Shown here: positions 1-9,396 of the stretch, one piece after another
How positions within the stretch are numbered: the first letter of the stretch is position 1
Layout of the letters: each line of letters starts with the position of its first letter
Source of the DNA: JANQTF01 sp036835375
GTDB taxonomy: Bacteria > Bacteroidota > Bacteroidia > J057
Direction: 5' to 3'
Length of the DNA: 47,011 nucleotides
NCBI GenBank assembly: GCA_036835375.1
Contig: DAITMB010000027.1
Span: forward strand, 1 to 47,011
The notes under the pieces: model-generated
Seen by the model: the letters and a program-made list of their open reading frames with translations, nothing else
Database searches by the model: none
What the model was told of the DNA's origin: nothing
Program-made: the position numbers and the translations under genes

Positions 1-2
1 TG

Positions 3-95
3 CGTAAGGGGTTCGATGGGCTGAGTGGGCTGGTGAGCAGTTCGCTGTCGGGCGACCCGCTCTCGGGCGATGTGTTCCTGTTTGTCAACTGTCAA
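3..95 (+). pseudogene. IS66-family TnpB (Orf2) fragment, truncated on the right
   Basis: Frame 3 reads RKGFDGLSGLVSSSLSGDPL followed by SGDVFLFVN, which is the conserved core of the IS66 accessory protein TnpB (consensus DMRKxFDGLxxLV...DPxSGxxFxFxN, normally followed by RRRDRxKxLxW). The match ends exactly at FVN; the next residues are unrelated and the frame stops at about 125. The upstream half lies outside the window. The tnpC transposase gene that should follow tnpB is absent, so this is the edge of a broken element rather than a working insertion sequence. The identification rests on remembered family motifs and is confident; the exact break (about 90-97) is inferred from where similarity stops. 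Confidence 0.88.
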
Positions 96-97
96 CC

Positions 98-373
98 TAG
101 ATTAGGATTCGACCACCCAAGCTGGTGAAGGTGTATCCCAATCCGGCGTCGAACTACGCCACCTTCGAGTGGAAGCTGGTTCACTTGTCGTCCTCGGCGA
201 GCATCCGGGTGATGGATGCTACGGGCAGGGTAGTAGCGACGACAGTTGTATCAGAGGTAGAGGGCCAATGGCTCCTCGACACCAGAGCGCTTACCAGGGG
301 ATTGTATCTCTATGACATGCGCGATGAAGATACGGGGTCCTTATTGGCTCAAGGAAAAATTGCGTTAGACTGA
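98..373 (+). pseudogene. Orphan T9SS C-terminal sorting domain (decapitated gene)
   Basis: About 83 residues starting KVYPNPASNYATFEW and running through IRVMDATGRVV and GLYLYDMRD to a C-terminal GKIALD form a complete type A T9SS sorting domain (Por secretion system). A GTG at 125 could start it, but a sorting domain has no use without a signal peptide and cargo. In this frame there is a TAG at about 98-100, and the sequence before it belongs to the IS66 tnpB remnant. I read it as the 3' end of a secreted-protein gene whose front was lost when the insertion sequence arrived or was deleted. An assembly chimera is the alternative. Confidence 0.8.
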
Positions 374-393
374 TCACGCGCACCCACAAACAA

Positions 394-421
394 AAAGCGG
401 CTGTCCGAAGACAGCCGCTTT
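394..421. terminator. Bidirectional intrinsic terminator
   Basis: A perfect 12-bp stem (394-405 with 410-421) around a CGAA tetraloop, with A-rich and T-rich ends on both sides. It lies between the convergent ends of the orphan sorting domain (373) and the minus-strand gene ending at 451, so it can serve both. Confidence 0.85.
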
Positions 422-450
422 CGAATGAAAAATCTACTTCCAAATATCAT

Positions 451-1491
451 TTATTCGGCTACGATCTTTCCATATCCGATCTGACGTCCCTCCACGCTCA
501 GCGTGAAGTAGTAGAGTCCATCGGACATATGCGCAGGGCGCTGGAAGGTCATGCGCTGCTCTCCAGCAGAAAGCTGCTGAGACGAAATGTCCACACGGCG
601 TCCTGCGAGGTCCATCACTTCCAGGGTCACTCTGGCGGCCTGCTGCAATGAGAAATTGAACTCCGTCTGGTCCCTGAATGGATTGGGACGGGTGCGCAGT
701 TCTGGAACCAATGCATGTCTGTCAATGCTGGTGCTGTTTAGGCCCATGGTCCACAGGATGGCTCCGTCAATGAGCTTCACGAAAGTTGAGTTGTACTGCA
801 ACAATCCATTTTCATGAACCCCCCAGATCACGAGGCGGTGGTTCAAGGGGTTGGAGGCATCGTTTTCGTCAGGCTCAATCGCATAGAGTGTGTGCAAGTC
901 GGTCTCCCCTTTGATATCAGCTACGATCGTCGCAGAAGCTTGTGGCAAAGTGAAGTACGTCACCTCAGCCGACAGGTCGCGCTGCGATGACCAATCCACC
1001 TCGTCTCCTTCCTGGAGGCCAGCATAGAGGCTGATGGGGTGATCTTCTATGATTTTGATAGCGAAGTGCTTGGTGGGATCAGACACGACAGGCGGAAGGC
1101 TGGCAGCAGGGAGAATCTGCCCGAAGTCGTCATTGGACACTACCAAGGCCCAGCGGTTTTCACGCACACAGAATCCCTCCAGAGACACACATGGCACTGG
1201 AAAATCGGCGGTGCTGAAAGGTAAGACTGCTCCTGAGCCCAGCGATTCTCCAAAGACGATCATGTCTGAGTTATTGTCAATATGAGAAAATTCATTGTAG
1301 GCAGCAGAAGGAATGGCGGTCACATTATAACCAAGGCTGTCAAGTGTTGCGATGAGCAGCTCGTCTCCTCCCACTGGAGGCTCCAAGTTCGAGATGTAGA
1401 GGACATTGACGGTCTCTTGCTGAGCGTGCATAGGCTGGTAAGACAACATGCCGATCAAGGCAATTAACAAACAGTAGAAGTTCCTTTTCAT
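451..1491 (-). CDS. T9SS-secreted protein with an uncharacterised Rossmann/ThuA-like domain
   Basis: 346 aa. Residues 1-23 are a signal peptide ending MHAQ. Residues about 26-255 start with a buried strand (VNVLYISN), then a helix and GYNVTAIP, then DMIVFGESLGSG, the order expected of an alpha/beta amidotransferase- or ThuA-like fold. Residues about 265-346 are a T9SS sorting domain (RPNPF, VMDLAGRRV, DGLYYFTLS, GKIVAE), so the product should go to the surface or medium. The central domain resembles residues 483-745 of the 845-aa protein encoded at 19302-21839: same opening strand, xGYNVxxxP, xSxxDxxxxDxxVxG and a similar length. The gene is head-to-head with the pectin methylesterase. No catalytic triad could be assigned; function unknown. 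Confidence 0.85.
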   Translation of the reverse strand: MKRNFYCLLIALIGMLSYQPMHAQQETVNVLYISNLEPPVGGDELLIATLDSLGYNVTAIPSAAYNEFSHIDNNSDMIVFGESLGSGAVLPFSTADFPVPCVSLEGFCVRENRWALVVSNDDFGQILPAASLPPVVSDPTKHFAIKIIEDHPISLYAGLQEGDEVDWSSQRDLSAEVTYFTLPQASATIVADIKGETDLHTLYAIEPDENDASNPLNHRLVIWGVHENGLLQYNSTFVKLIDGAILWTMGLNSTSIDRHALVPELRTRPNPFRDQTEFNFSLQQAARVTLEVMDLAGRRVDISSQQLSAGEQRMTFQRPAHMSDGLYYFTLSVEGRQIGYGKIVAE

Positions 1492-1847
1492 GATGAAATA
1501 AAGTAAAGGGTTGAAGTAAGGATTTGTAGGAGGCTAATATTAGGTGCTTTGGCACGCGGACTCGGTGCAGAAATCAACGTTCCCTATTCTTTTCTTATCC
1601 CTTCGATCTTCAGGTCTCATTCGCCTTCTTTGACCAAGAAGATTGCATATCATTTGAAAGAATCAGCCATGTCTTCCCTCTGAGCATTTCATAGGTTTGA
1701 AAGGAACTGTCTTAGTTGAACAGTGACATAGGCTTCGATATTGGAAAGCGCATCGTGTGTGCGAAGCTTATTACCAATGCCGCTTTTATAAAACGACGGG
1801 GCGACCTGCGTCTTCTTTTCCGCTACTTCCACGCCTTTCTATTTACA
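1492..1847. promoter_or_regulatory. Divergent promoter region of the pectin methylesterase and the T9SS protein
   Basis: 356 bp without a convincing gene. It holds an exact TAnnTTTG -7 box (TAGGTTTG, 1692-1699) facing the methylesterase. No good -33 TTG sits about 19 bp upstream, so this may need an activator such as the hybrid regulator, or may be fortuitous. The first in-frame ATG at 1716 would put a charged extension before the signal peptide, so the region up to 1847 is treated as leader. No minus-strand box was recognised. Confidence 0.4.
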
Positions 1848-3158
1848 ATGAATCGACTACCTTCTACCCTCATCCGGCAATTTTTCTTGCTCCTGCTCAG
1901 TTCCTGGACCTCAACCCTGTATGGCTATGATCTTGTCGTGGCTCAAGACGGCTCGGGCGACTATCTCACCGTGCAGGCGGCCATCAATGCAGCTCCTTCC
2001 AACAGTGCGACTGAGACCATCATTTTTATCAAAAATGGGATCTACAAGGAAAAAATTCTCATTCCTTCATCCAAAACGCATCTCACACTCTTGGGCGAAG
2101 ATGTGGACCTGACCATCTTGACTTACGACGATTATTCTGGCAAAATCGTGGATGGAATCACGATCGGGACTTCGACCTCTTACTCCTTTCAGGTGGACGC
2201 GGACTACTTCAAAGCGGAGAACCTCAGCTTTGAAAATAGCGCTGTTCAAGAGGCACAGGCCGTGGCTGTGCTGGTGAATGGAGACAAATCCATTTTTTAC
2301 CATTGCAAAATGCTCGGCAATCAGGACACCTACTACACCAAGGGATATGGGCGCACTTATGTGAAAGATTGCTACATCGAGGGCACGACCGACTTTATAT
2401 TTGGGCGCTCGGTGGTAGTGTTTGATAGCTGCCTGGTGATGAGCAAAAAAAATTCCTACCTCACGGCTGCTTCCACAGAAGAAGATTACGCTTTTGGCTA
2501 TGTCTTCTTTGACTGCCAACTGGCCAGAGCTCCCGGGATCGCACAAGTGTTTTTGGGGCGTCCGTGGCGACCATTTGCGCGGACTGTCTGGATCAGAAGC
2601 TACCTGGACATGCACGTCGCGCCAGCAGGTTGGTCGGAATGGAGTGGCAACACCAACCATGAGACCTGCTTTTATGCTGAGTATCAATGTGTGGGTCCGC
2701 GGGCGCTGCGCACTTACCGGAAACCTTGGTCGCATGAGCTCACAGCAGAAGAAGCCGAAGCCTATACCATCGCCAATATCTTTGCAAAAAGCACTGCTCC
2801 CGCGCAGTACAGCGACGATTGGATGCCCGTGATGGATAGCTTGCCCTACCTGCCCTATGTCAATTTGCCCAATACCACCTCGCTGGATGAGCTTTTGGAT
2901 CGCTACGAACTGAAAGTGTATCCTAATCCTGCGGACTCAAATCTTTTCCTCGAATTCTCACTTCAGCAATCGACCGATGCTAGCCTCAAGCTCTATGATC
3001 AGACGCAGCGCCTGGTCCACGAGTATGAGGCCCAGCGCTTATCTCCCGGTGAGCATTCGCTGAGTTTCCAGCTTCCCCCACTTCCCGGCGGACAATATTT
3101 CTACCTTCTCCAGCTCGGCGAGGAAGCACTGGGAGGAAAATTTCAGATTCAGTACTAA
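1848..3158 (+). CDS. Pectin methylesterase (CE8), T9SS-secreted
   Basis: 436 aa from the ATG at 1848, chosen because a normal signal peptide (MNRLPSTLIRQFFLLLLSSW...) starts there. It removes methyl esters from homogalacturonan, making the chain accessible to lyases and polygalacturonases. The CE8 right-handed helix covers about residues 27-335. All family active-site residues are visible: Gln137 (QAVAVLV), Gln159 (GNQDTYY), Asp182 (TTDFIFG), and Arg238 and Trp240 (LGRPWRP), with Asp182 as nucleophile and Asp at 160 in QDT as acid/base. Residues about 355-436 are a T9SS sorting domain (KVYPNPADS ... GGKFQIQY), so it acts outside the cell. It is divergent from the T9SS protein of unknown function and followed by a terminator. 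Confidence 0.95.
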   Translation: MNRLPSTLIRQFFLLLLSSWTSTLYGYDLVVAQDGSGDYLTVQAAINAAPSNSATETIIFIKNGIYKEKILIPSSKTHLTLLGEDVDLTILTYDDYSGKIVDGITIGTSTSYSFQVDADYFKAENLSFENSAVQEAQAVAVLVNGDKSIFYHCKMLGNQDTYYTKGYGRTYVKDCYIEGTTDFIFGRSVVVFDSCLVMSKKNSYLTAASTEEDYAFGYVFFDCQLARAPGIAQVFLGRPWRPFARTVWIRSYLDMHVAPAGWSEWSGNTNHETCFYAEYQCVGPRALRTYRKPWSHELTAEEAEAYTIANIFAKSTAPAQYSDDWMPVMDSLPYLPYVNLPNTTSLDELLDRYELKVYPNPADSNLFLEFSLQQSTDASLKLYDQTQRLVHEYEAQRLSPGEHSLSFQLPPLPGGQYFYLLQLGEEALGGKFQIQY

Positions 3159-3192
3159 GGTAAATGGATGGGTAACAACTCGTGGTTGAACA

Positions 3193-3218
3193 AAGAGGCA
3201 AGCCCAGGCTTGCCTCTT
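3193..3218 (+). terminator. Intrinsic terminator after the pectin methylesterase gene
   Basis: Stem 3193-3204 / 3207-3218 (GAGGCAAGCC with GGCTTGCCTC plus flanking A:T pairs), followed by a pyrimidine-rich, T-rich tract to 3230. It lies 35 bp after the stop, so the GH43 gene downstream is probably transcribed separately. Confidence 0.75.
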
Positions 3219-3348
3219 CTTTTCCTTTTGCTGGCTTTTTTCCTGGCTTTTCTAAAACGGCTTTCTGCGCCCTCGCACCTCTCCCCTGCCCGCCAAGCTT
3301 CCGATTTTTGACATCTATCCTCTCAAAACATCTCTCAAATCCCTCCCC

Positions 3349-4962
3349 ATGCTGTTCATGCGCGCACTGCTATGCTCCCTTTTCTGGGGACTGCCTTTCC
3401 TTGCTCTTGCTCAGGCACCTGCTCCCGCTTGGATGCCGGACCTCGGTGACGGGACCTATCAAAATCCGGTTCTCTATGCGGACTATTCCGATCCAGACAT
3501 TTGCCGAGTCGGAGAGGATTACTATCTCACAGCGTCGAGCTTCATTTGTCAGCCGGGTCTCCCGATTCTGCATTCCCGCGACCTGGTCAACTGGACCTTG
3601 ATCGGCCATGCGATTGATCATCTTGCGCCACGCGAAGTGTATGACCTGCCCGACCACGGAAATGGCGTCTGGGCGCCTGCCATTCGGCATCATGACGGCA
3701 GTTTCTATATCTACTACGGCGATCCCAACTATGGCATTTTCATGCTCAGCGCCAGCGACCCAGCTGGACCTTGGACTGTGCCCCACCTCGTGCGGGCGGG
3801 CAAAGGATGGATCGATCCCTGCCCCTTTTGGGACGACGACGGCCAGGCCTATCTCGTGCATGCCTGGGCAGGTAGCCGGGCGGGGTTCAAAAGTGTCCTC
3901 ATGATGCATAGAATGTGCGCCGACGGAAAATCGCTCTTAGGACAACCTGCCTTGATTTTCGATGGTCACGAAGCTCATCCCACAGTAGAAGGGCCAAAAA
4001 TGTACAAGCACGAGGGTTATTACTATATTTTGGCGCCAGCAGGTGGGGTATCGACAGGCTGGCAGCTTGCCCTGCGCGCCCAGCATCCTTTTGGTCCTTA
4101 TGAAGAGCGGGTGGTCATGGCCCAAGGCAGCTCAGATGTCAACGGTCCTCATCAAGGGGGCTGGGTGCGAAGCGCAATGGACGAAGACTGGTTTTTGCAC
4201 TTTCAAGACAGAGGAGCTTATGGCCGCATTGTGCACCTTCAGCCCATGAGCTGGCGAGATGGCTGGCCGATGATCGGCGAAGATCTGGACGGCGACGGCA
4301 TCGGGGAGCCTGTGTTGCGCCACCGCAAGCCAGCGACCTGGCAAGCCGAGGTCCCTCAAGCCCCGGCGAGCTCCGACGAATTCAATACTCATGAATGGGG
4401 TTTGCAGTGGCAGTGGATGGGAAATCCGCAGGTCAAGTGGGGGTATCCTTCGGGAAACCTGGGATTTTTGCGACTCAATGCCATTCCTTTGGCGGATTCC
4501 GCTGCGAATCTCTGGGAAGTGCCGCATTTGTTATTGCAAAAATTTCCTGCCGAATCATTCACTGTCACCACCAAGCTCGATTTTCATTCCAAAGCCGATG
4601 GGGAAGAAGTGGGGCTCGTGATCATGGGCGAAGACTACGCCACCTTGAGCATAAGGCAAGTAAATGGCGCGCTGCAACTTAGCCAAGCAACTTGTCTTCG
4701 GGCCGATCGAGGAACGAAAGAGACCTTGATGGCCAGCGCCGACATTCCCGCACAAACCCATTATCTCCGCGTGACCGTGACGCCCGGCGGTATCGCCCGC
4801 TTCAGTTACAGCAGCGATGGCAGAGAGTTTCAATCGCTGGGATCAGATTTTGAGGCAAAGCCAGGTCGATGGATCGGTGCCAAAGTGGGCCTTTTCTGCA
4901 CGCGCCGAGGCATCACCAACGATGCTGGCTATGCAGACATCGACTGGTTTCGGGTGGAATGA
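3349..4962 (+). CDS. Glycoside hydrolase family 43 (subfamily 12-like), periplasmic
   Basis: 537 aa; signal peptide 1-21 (cleavage after LALA), with a second possible ATG at 3358. The five-bladed GH43 propeller covers about 33-330. The three family carboxylates are visible: base Asp48 (DYSDPDIC), pKa modulator Asp156 (WIDPCPF) and acid Glu214 (HPTVEGPK). Residues about 345-535 form a second beta-sandwich (SSDEFNTHEWGLQWQW ... AKVGLFCTRRG), the layout of the large beta-xylosidase/arabinofuranosidase-like GH43 enzymes seen in pectin loci. Likely role: removal of arabinose or xylose side groups from pectin oligomers; substrate cannot be read from sequence. Unlike its neighbours it lacks both a sorting domain and a lipobox, which suggests a soluble periplasmic enzyme. 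Confidence 0.9.
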   Translation: MLFMRALLCSLFWGLPFLALAQAPAPAWMPDLGDGTYQNPVLYADYSDPDICRVGEDYYLTASSFICQPGLPILHSRDLVNWTLIGHAIDHLAPREVYDLPDHGNGVWAPAIRHHDGSFYIYYGDPNYGIFMLSASDPAGPWTVPHLVRAGKGWIDPCPFWDDDGQAYLVHAWAGSRAGFKSVLMMHRMCADGKSLLGQPALIFDGHEAHPTVEGPKMYKHEGYYYILAPAGGVSTGWQLALRAQHPFGPYEERVVMAQGSSDVNGPHQGGWVRSAMDEDWFLHFQDRGAYGRIVHLQPMSWRDGWPMIGEDLDGDGIGEPVLRHRKPATWQAEVPQAPASSDEFNTHEWGLQWQWMGNPQVKWGYPSGNLGFLRLNAIPLADSAANLWEVPHLLLQKFPAESFTVTTKLDFHSKADGEEVGLVIMGEDYATLSIRQVNGALQLSQATCLRADRGTKETLMASADIPAQTHYLRVTVTPGGIARFSYSSDGREFQSLGSDFEAKPGRWIGAKVGLFCTRRGITNDAGYADIDWFRVE

Positions 4963-5073
4963 GTCCCATCAGCGACGGAATCACTCCTCCTATTCTCAAC
5001 GCATCAAACAAAGCCGCCACCCCCTCCAGTTGAGCGCCTTTTCATCATTCGATCTTGGAAAGGAATGTGTTCA

Positions 5074-8000
5074 TCAAGTGACTAAGATCGCCTGTTGCTC
5101 CAAAAATTCTGATGGACTGATGCCAAATTCTTTTTTGAAGGCGCGACTGAAAGAGTTGGGAAGGTCATAGCCCACGAGGTAGGCGACTTCAGAAATGGTG
5201 AGCTTGTTTTGTCGCAAGAGATCCTGAGCGCGGGTCAAGCGGAAGGATTTGAGCAAATCCACAGGTTTTTTTCCTGTGAGGTGCTTGATCTTTCTGATAA
5301 ACTGCATATGGCTCAGTTCCACGGCCTCGCACATTTTGTTGACATTGAAACTAGGATCATCGATGTGCTCCTCCATGAGCTTGACGAGTTTGGCGAGCAT
5401 ACGGTCGTCCGGAGAGTCGAGGGTGACTTCCTGAGGCTGAAGCATGAACTGCTGCTGGTAGGACTTACGCAGTTTTTCACGCTGAATCAGCAGATTATGC
5501 ACGCGGGCTTCCAGCACTTCCGGCTCAAAAGGCTTGGTCATGTAATCATCAGCTCCGGTGTGGTAGCCTTCGATCTTTTGGGGCGTCTGCTTGCGAGCTG
5601 TGAGGAGAATGACGGGAATATGGCTGGTCAACAAATTCGACTTGATTTCCCGACAGAATTCGATCCCATCCATTTCTGGCATCATGACATCGCAAATGAT
5701 GAGATCTGGACTTTGCTCCATGGCCATTCGCAGCCCTTCCAGCCCGTGTGGTGCTTCTTGCACTAGGTACGTGGGAGAGAAGATGGCATGAAGAAAATTC
5801 CGCATATCATCATTGTCTTCAACGATCAAAATGCGCTGGCGTGTGTCTTCAGCCTGTCTAGGTGTAGCGGGTATCGGCACGGGGGAGAGGCTTGCGACAT
5901 GAATGCTGGCCACGGACGTTCTGTCCTCTTCCATTTCTGAGCTGACATAAGTTTCCACTTCTGCGCAGGGGAGATAAGGCAGATCTACCGTGATGGTGGT
6001 CCCGGTGCCCTCTTCACTCTCGATGTCGATGTGTCCTCCTTGAATTCGCACAAGATCCTGGACGTAGCTCAGGCCAATGCCGGTGCTAAGGTGGGAGTCG
6101 CCCTGGCTGGTGTAGTATCGGTCAAAAACCCGCTCAAGGTCTTGGGCAGCGATGCCCTCTCCATCGTCCTCCATGCGCATTCGCAAAAAGGGAGAAGATC
6201 CATTTCGATGACTGAATTCAGAGGAGTTGGCTGGTACGACTTCCAGCACAAGGTGAATGTGGCCTCGTGCCGGGGTGTGCTTGAAGGCATTTGACAGCAA
6301 GTTTGCGAGGATTTTTTCCACCTTGTCTTTGTCGAAGGCAAGCCATGGATGAGGAAGTCGATTTTCTAAGGAAAGGGAAACTTGTCGCACTTCAGCCAGG
6401 TTGCGGAACAGATCGAGAATCCCCCGGACGCTCTGCGTAAAATGGCCTTTTTCAGGGGTAAAAGCGAGAGAATCCTGCTCAATCCTGCGAATTTCGAGAA
6501 GTTGGTTGATGAGGACCATCAAGCGATTGGCGTTGCGATGAACCAATTGCAGGAGGTCGTGTCGCTGTTCGCCGGCCATTTTGTCCCCTCGCCGGATGAG
6601 TTGCTCAGTGGGGCCTATCAGCAGAGAAAGGGGCGTGCGGAGTTCGTGGGAGATATTGGTAAAAAAGTTGAGTTTGGCCCGGGAAAGCTCCTCCACTTGA
6701 GACACCATTTCCTTGAGTGCATCGCGCTGCTGCTCAATGCGGTCATGGCTACAGGCCAGATGCTCATGAGCAGCTTCGAGCCGCTCTTTTTGGTCGATAA
6801 TCTTTTTTTGCTGCAAGAGGATGTGCTGGTTCTGCTCCAGAATTCGCTGGCCTTTTTGTTGGAGTTCTTCGTTCGCGAGGCGCTGATCCTGGTTGAGCTT
6901 TTCGAGCTTACTGTTTTTGACAACGATGCGATACTCAAAGATGGCCAGCGTGAGCACAAACAAGGAAATCAGGCCGATGAACCAAGGTTGGCGCCACACC
7001 GGCACTTGGACCCGCAAAGTGAGCACTGCCGGGGTGGGATCGACATTAAAATCGAGGTCTCGGGCGCGCACTTCCACGCGGTGAACGCCGCCGGAGAGGT
7101 TGGTGAAGACATGTCGGCGGTCTCGGCTAAACCTGGACCATGGGCCATCATCTAAGCGATAGGAGAATTCCAACGCTTCATTGGGTGTCATTCCGAGGTA
7201 GTCCTGGCCGCTCCACGCGATCATGGCATTGCCTTCAGGTGCAATCTCGGTGGGAAAGTCCAGAAAATGGGTTTTGGGTGGATGCTTGTCAGGCAAATAG
7301 CGGTACGTGATGAACCTGTTACCTCTTTGAGGTGGTAATTGGTTGTAGCTCATGGCGCGTCGTTTCCACTCGCGGGGAGATTTATTGATCCAGCAAGAAC
7401 CATCGTTGCTACGGATCAACTCGCCGCCTTCTACGTCCATGTTCATCGCCGCAGGCAGCACATGATTGACCCATTTATGTCCGTCAAATCTGGAAATGTC
7501 ACTTTCTGTCACAGCCCAAATGCTGCTGTCGGAGTCGGCGTAGAGGCTGATGATGGTATTGCTGATCAAGCCCGAATCGGTGTCAAATTGCCTCCAGGTT
7601 TGTCCGTCATGGACGTAAATGCCATAGTAGCGAGATCCTACCAAGAGCAATCCATCGCGGCTGAAGACCTCATTGACAAATTCCTGCAAATTTTCCTGCT
7701 CTGCCCTCTCCCATTTGATCCCATCATAGACAAATAGTTTACCGCCGCCCAACCAAATTCTCCCGTCTTTTGATTGGCCTATTCCATAGGCATTGGACTG
7801 GCTGAGTCCATTTTGAGCATTTTCGTGATGGACCCACGTGAGGGTAGGTGCCTTCGGGTCGAGAAGCTGAAGCACCCCGCCAATATGACCTTTGTCCTTG
7901 GCAATGTCCACACTGCCTCCAAACCAGAGGGCACCATCCCGGTCTTCGAACACAGCGCGATAATCGATCCCCCAACTCAGGCGGGGGTGAGTCTGGCGAT

Positions 8001-9396
8001 GCCAACGGCCATCTTGAAAGAAGGCAGTGGCTGCGACGCCTTGATGCGAACCCGCGGCCCAGACCTGGCCCCGAGAGGTCATGATCATTCGCACGGGTGC
8101 GTCGATCATGCCGAGCGACTGGTCGTAGGCCATCCACTTGTCTCCTTGCTGCAAGACTGCCTTCCCGTAGCTGTCCAAAAACCAAAACCCCTCCGGGGAT
8201 TCCGCCTGATAGTTGAGTCCCTGGTACACCACCCAGCGAGTGTTGGAGTGGTCCACGTAGGTGACGCGAGACTTGAAGCCCATGACCCATAGCGAGCCAT
8301 CTTTAGCTGGAAAAAGCATCACCTTGTTGCCGGGAACCTTGTGCTCAGGTGACTGGTACAGGAGCCAGTCTTCGCCGTCGTAGCTGTAGAGTTTTCCCAA
8401 ACCGCCAATCCAAATGCTGCCATCTCCCGTCTGGCAGATCGACGTTGCGTATTCGTCTCCACCAAACTTTTCTCCGAGGCTCATCGTGGACCATCGCGTG
8501 CCATCGTAGAGATTGATGCCGACGCGGTAGGAATCGTTGATGACCCAGATCCGCTCATCTCCTGCCTGAAGCAGCTTTTGATTACCGCCACACACCAGCC
8601 CATGGCGGCTGGAAAAAATCTCCGCGTCCTCCATTTGGTTGGTCTGCCGAGTTGCTTTGGGATCAAAGCGAATGAGGTAACCCTGATCTTCTTCCACCAG
8701 ACTCACAGCAAACCAGATATGGCCATCCCGGGCTTCGAGCACATCCGATACACTGCCTACCTCTCCCAAAGCCATGGCTTCGGATGGAAAGGGGACAATC
8801 TGCGCATCGGGAACCAGCCGTTCGACTTTGTTGCGAAGGGTGGTCGTGGTGTACACCCAAGGGGCTTCTCCCAGCCCGAGGCAAATCACCCCGAGGTTGG
8901 TACTCAGCATCAGCCGCTGCCCTGAGAGCTCGGTTATCGAGGAATATTCCACTTCGCCGGGGCTGGACCAGGTCAATACCGCTTTCCACTGATCTTCGCC
9001 CACATGTCGAAAGACGCCATGGTCGGTCGCTGCGATGGCCACGCCACCTGCGGTCACAAAGACCAGGTGCACAGGCTTACCGATGAGGCCATGCGCCTCG
9101 GTGTGACAGCGGTAATGATAGCCGTCATAATAGAGGACGCCGTTGTTCGTGGCGAACCACACCTTGTCAGACTGGTATTCGTGTAAGTAGCGAACGCCCT
9201 TCCCCTCAATTTTCGGAAAATCGATCCATCGCCACGGCTCCAATGGAAAAGAGCCTTTCACTGGTTGATATGGGACTTGGGCATGGATGTCGAGTGCGAT
9301 CAGAATCAATAAAATCCCTAAGAAAAGCGCTTTGTAACCGTAGCGGCCACAAAATGGCGATACACAGGGCGATACATAGTGAGTCGCTGTATTCAT
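5074..9396 (-). CDS. Hybrid two-component system sensor/regulator (HTCS) of the pectin locus
   Basis: 1440 aa carrying a whole two-component pathway. Order: signal anchor about 22-40; periplasmic two-propeller sensor with Reg_prop repeats about 50-690, marked by recurring DGxxW turns (YDGTRW, YDGEDW, YDGIKW, HDGQTW, FDGHKW); Y_Y_Y domain about 715-797; membrane segment about 805-822; coiled coil about 824-905; HisKA with phospho-acceptor His917 (NISHELRTP); HATPase with N box (NLLSNAFKH) and G boxes (DDGEGI, GIGLS, GTGT) to about 1140; receiver about 1187-1303 with phospho-acceptor Asp1236 (CDVMMP) and Lys1288; AraC-type DNA-binding domain about 1335-1435. In this family the periplasmic domain binds an oligosaccharide released by the locus and the protein activates the susCD operon. 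It lies convergent to GH43 and divergent from GH28. Confidence 0.97.
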   Translation of the reverse strand: MNTATHYVSPCVSPFCGRYGYKALFLGILLILIALDIHAQVPYQPVKGSFPLEPWRWIDFPKIEGKGVRYLHEYQSDKVWFATNNGVLYYDGYHYRCHTEAHGLIGKPVHLVFVTAGGVAIAATDHGVFRHVGEDQWKAVLTWSSPGEVEYSSITELSGQRLMLSTNLGVICLGLGEAPWVYTTTTLRNKVERLVPDAQIVPFPSEAMALGEVGSVSDVLEARDGHIWFAVSLVEEDQGYLIRFDPKATRQTNQMEDAEIFSSRHGLVCGGNQKLLQAGDERIWVINDSYRVGINLYDGTRWSTMSLGEKFGGDEYATSICQTGDGSIWIGGLGKLYSYDGEDWLLYQSPEHKVPGNKVMLFPAKDGSLWVMGFKSRVTYVDHSNTRWVVYQGLNYQAESPEGFWFLDSYGKAVLQQGDKWMAYDQSLGMIDAPVRMIMTSRGQVWAAGSHQGVAATAFFQDGRWHRQTHPRLSWGIDYRAVFEDRDGALWFGGSVDIAKDKGHIGGVLQLLDPKAPTLTWVHHENAQNGLSQSNAYGIGQSKDGRIWLGGGKLFVYDGIKWERAEQENLQEFVNEVFSRDGLLLVGSRYYGIYVHDGQTWRQFDTDSGLISNTIISLYADSDSSIWAVTESDISRFDGHKWVNHVLPAAMNMDVEGGELIRSNDGSCWINKSPREWKRRAMSYNQLPPQRGNRFITYRYLPDKHPPKTHFLDFPTEIAPEGNAMIAWSGQDYLGMTPNEALEFSYRLDDGPWSRFSRDRRHVFTNLSGGVHRVEVRARDLDFNVDPTPAVLTLRVQVPVWRQPWFIGLISLFVLTLAIFEYRIVVKNSKLEKLNQDQRLANEELQQKGQRILEQNQHILLQQKKIIDQKERLEAAHEHLACSHDRIEQQRDALKEMVSQVEELSRAKLNFFTNISHELRTPLSLLIGPTEQLIRRGDKMAGEQRHDLLQLVHRNANRLMVLINQLLEIRRIEQDSLAFTPEKGHFTQSVRGILDLFRNLAEVRQVSLSLENRLPHPWLAFDKDKVEKILANLLSNAFKHTPARGHIHLVLEVVPANSSEFSHRNGSSPFLRMRMEDDGEGIAAQDLERVFDRYYTSQGDSHLSTGIGLSYVQDLVRIQGGHIDIESEEGTGTTITVDLPYLPCAEVETYVSSEMEEDRTSVASIHVASLSPVPIPATPRQAEDTRQRILIVEDNDDMRNFLHAIFSPTYLVQEAPHGLEGLRMAMEQSPDLIICDVMMPEMDGIEFCREIKSNLLTSHIPVILLTARKQTPQKIEGYHTGADDYMTKPFEPEVLEARVHNLLIQREKLRKSYQQQFMLQPQEVTLDSPDDRMLAKLVKLMEEHIDDPSFNVNKMCEAVELSHMQFIRKIKHLTGKKPVDLLKSFRLTRAQDLLRQNKLTISEVAYLVGYDLPNSFSRAFKKEFGISPSEFLEQQAILVT

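Noticed and set aside
1716..1847. Longer N terminus for the pectin methylesterase
   Set aside because: It would bury the signal peptide behind 44 charged residues; the ATG at 1848 is the better start.
6382..7155. 257-codon open frame antisense to the regulator gene
   Set aside because: Lies wholly opposite the HATPase/HisKA and Y_Y_Y coding region; no motif, and explained by codon use of the true frame.
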